From NCBI RefSeq assembly GCF_025985425.1, contig NZ_CP094972.1:1426001-1490000 (forward strand): a DNA stretch of 64,000 bases, read 5' to 3'. Each line of letters begins with the position of its first letter. Within the stretch, counting starts at the first letter, position 1. Below the pieces are notes generated by a model, which saw only the letters and a list, made by a program, of their open reading frames with translations, ran no database searches and was not told the DNA's origin. Shown piece after piece: positions 63,861-64,000 of this stretch. The DNA is from Entomomonas sp. E2T0 (GTDB taxonomy: Bacteria; Pseudomonadota; Gammaproteobacteria; Pseudomonadales; Pseudomonadaceae). A program made the translations under genes and the position numbers.

Positions 63861-64000
63861 ATGAGAATGACAGCATTAAACATTTCAAATAAGCATGATT
63901 TACTTAACTTGTTAGTAGAGGATTTAGCTAATAGAAGTTTATGTATCTGTGAAGATATAACTACTTTTTTAGTTAAGTATTTCAAATTATTCACTCAGGA
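63861..64000 (+). CDS. unknown protein, N-terminal 46 residues only
   Basis: ATG 63861 follows GGGGTAAGGAT and the promoter at 63789. The visible product begins MRMTALNISNKHDLLNLLVED and continues as helix-like sequence to the window edge. Too short to classify. The direction, own promoter and operator suggest a regulated cargo gene. Confidence 0.6.
   Translation, partial: MRMTALNISNKHDLLNLLVEDLANRSLCICEDITTFLVKYFKLFTQ

Larger units (their letters stand above)
41373..64000. mobile_element. phage-like element integrated at tRNA-Ser (right end not reached)
   Basis: Content changes abruptly after the tRNA 3' end: integrase, DUF4224, recombination genes, a repressor/Cro switch, replication genes, a giant polyvalent protein and a cargo-like segment. 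The left limit is taken as the tRNA 3' end because an integrase reading toward the tRNA starts 101 bases away. The duplicated tRNA 3' sequence expected at the right end is not visible up to 64000. The terminator at 41378 could belong to host or element. No terminase, portal, capsid or tail gene is recognised in the window, so whether this is a complete phage, a satellite or a remnant cannot be decided. Confidence 0.85.

Noticed and set aside
1-64000. CRISPR arrays, insertion sequences with transposases, rRNA genes
   Set aside because: No regularly spaced direct repeats, no transposase frame and no rRNA-like sequence were seen.

Overview
The window comes from an AT-rich gammaproteobacterium of the Pseudomonas lineage. 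Two gene orders point there: comEC-exbB-exbD-lpxK-ycaR-kdsB-LMW-PTP-murB, and tRNA-Ser / yccA / tusDCBE / ybiB. Complete bra (liv) and spu polyamine transport clusters agree. The low GC resembles reduced, insect-associated relatives such as Entomomonas; that genus is an inference. No contig or database information was available.

Chromosomal backbone (1-41372). The left edge is the end of a surface-polysaccharide cluster on the minus strand: a partial methyltransferase, a Wzx-type flippase and ugd. Then come a DUF4124 protein and the envelope operon comEC to murB; an acetate-uptake block (DUF485/actP, then satP) followed by a palindromic MITE-like element; an SDR gene; the branched-chain amino acid ABC operon braCDEFG; brnQ; a lipoprotein; rlmKL; and a HTH/PD-(D/E)XK-like protein. 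On the minus strand follow the polyamine genes spuC-spuD-spuF-spuG-spuH, mprF, algC, galU, ybiB, tusEBCD and yccA, then tRNA-Ser(UGA). Both Spu permeases are much longer than usual because of internal duplications of membrane segments.

Integrated phage-like element (about 41373 to beyond 64000). An integrase gene lies directly downstream of the tRNA-Ser 3' end. Leftward genes are int, a DUF4224 protein, a YqaJ-type exonuclease, a partner protein, two small genes and a CI-like repressor that seems to have lost its autoproteolytic residues. Rightward genes are a Cro-like protein, a replication initiator, DnaB, NinB, a Ref-like HNH protein, several unknowns, a DUF2726 protein, and one 3264-codon gene. 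That gene encodes a polyvalent protein with helicase, adenine methyltransferase, zincin-like and LPD38-type regions. Two short ORFs with good ribosome binding sites are nested in its low-complexity linkers in the +1 frame. The right part holds a likely lysogenic-conversion segment: a repeat/TM/SH3 protein, a 43-residue secreted YHYH-like peptide, and a gene behind a promoter carrying a perfect operator palindrome.

No terminase, portal, capsid or tail gene and no second copy of the tRNA 3' end is visible, so the element either continues past the window or is incomplete.
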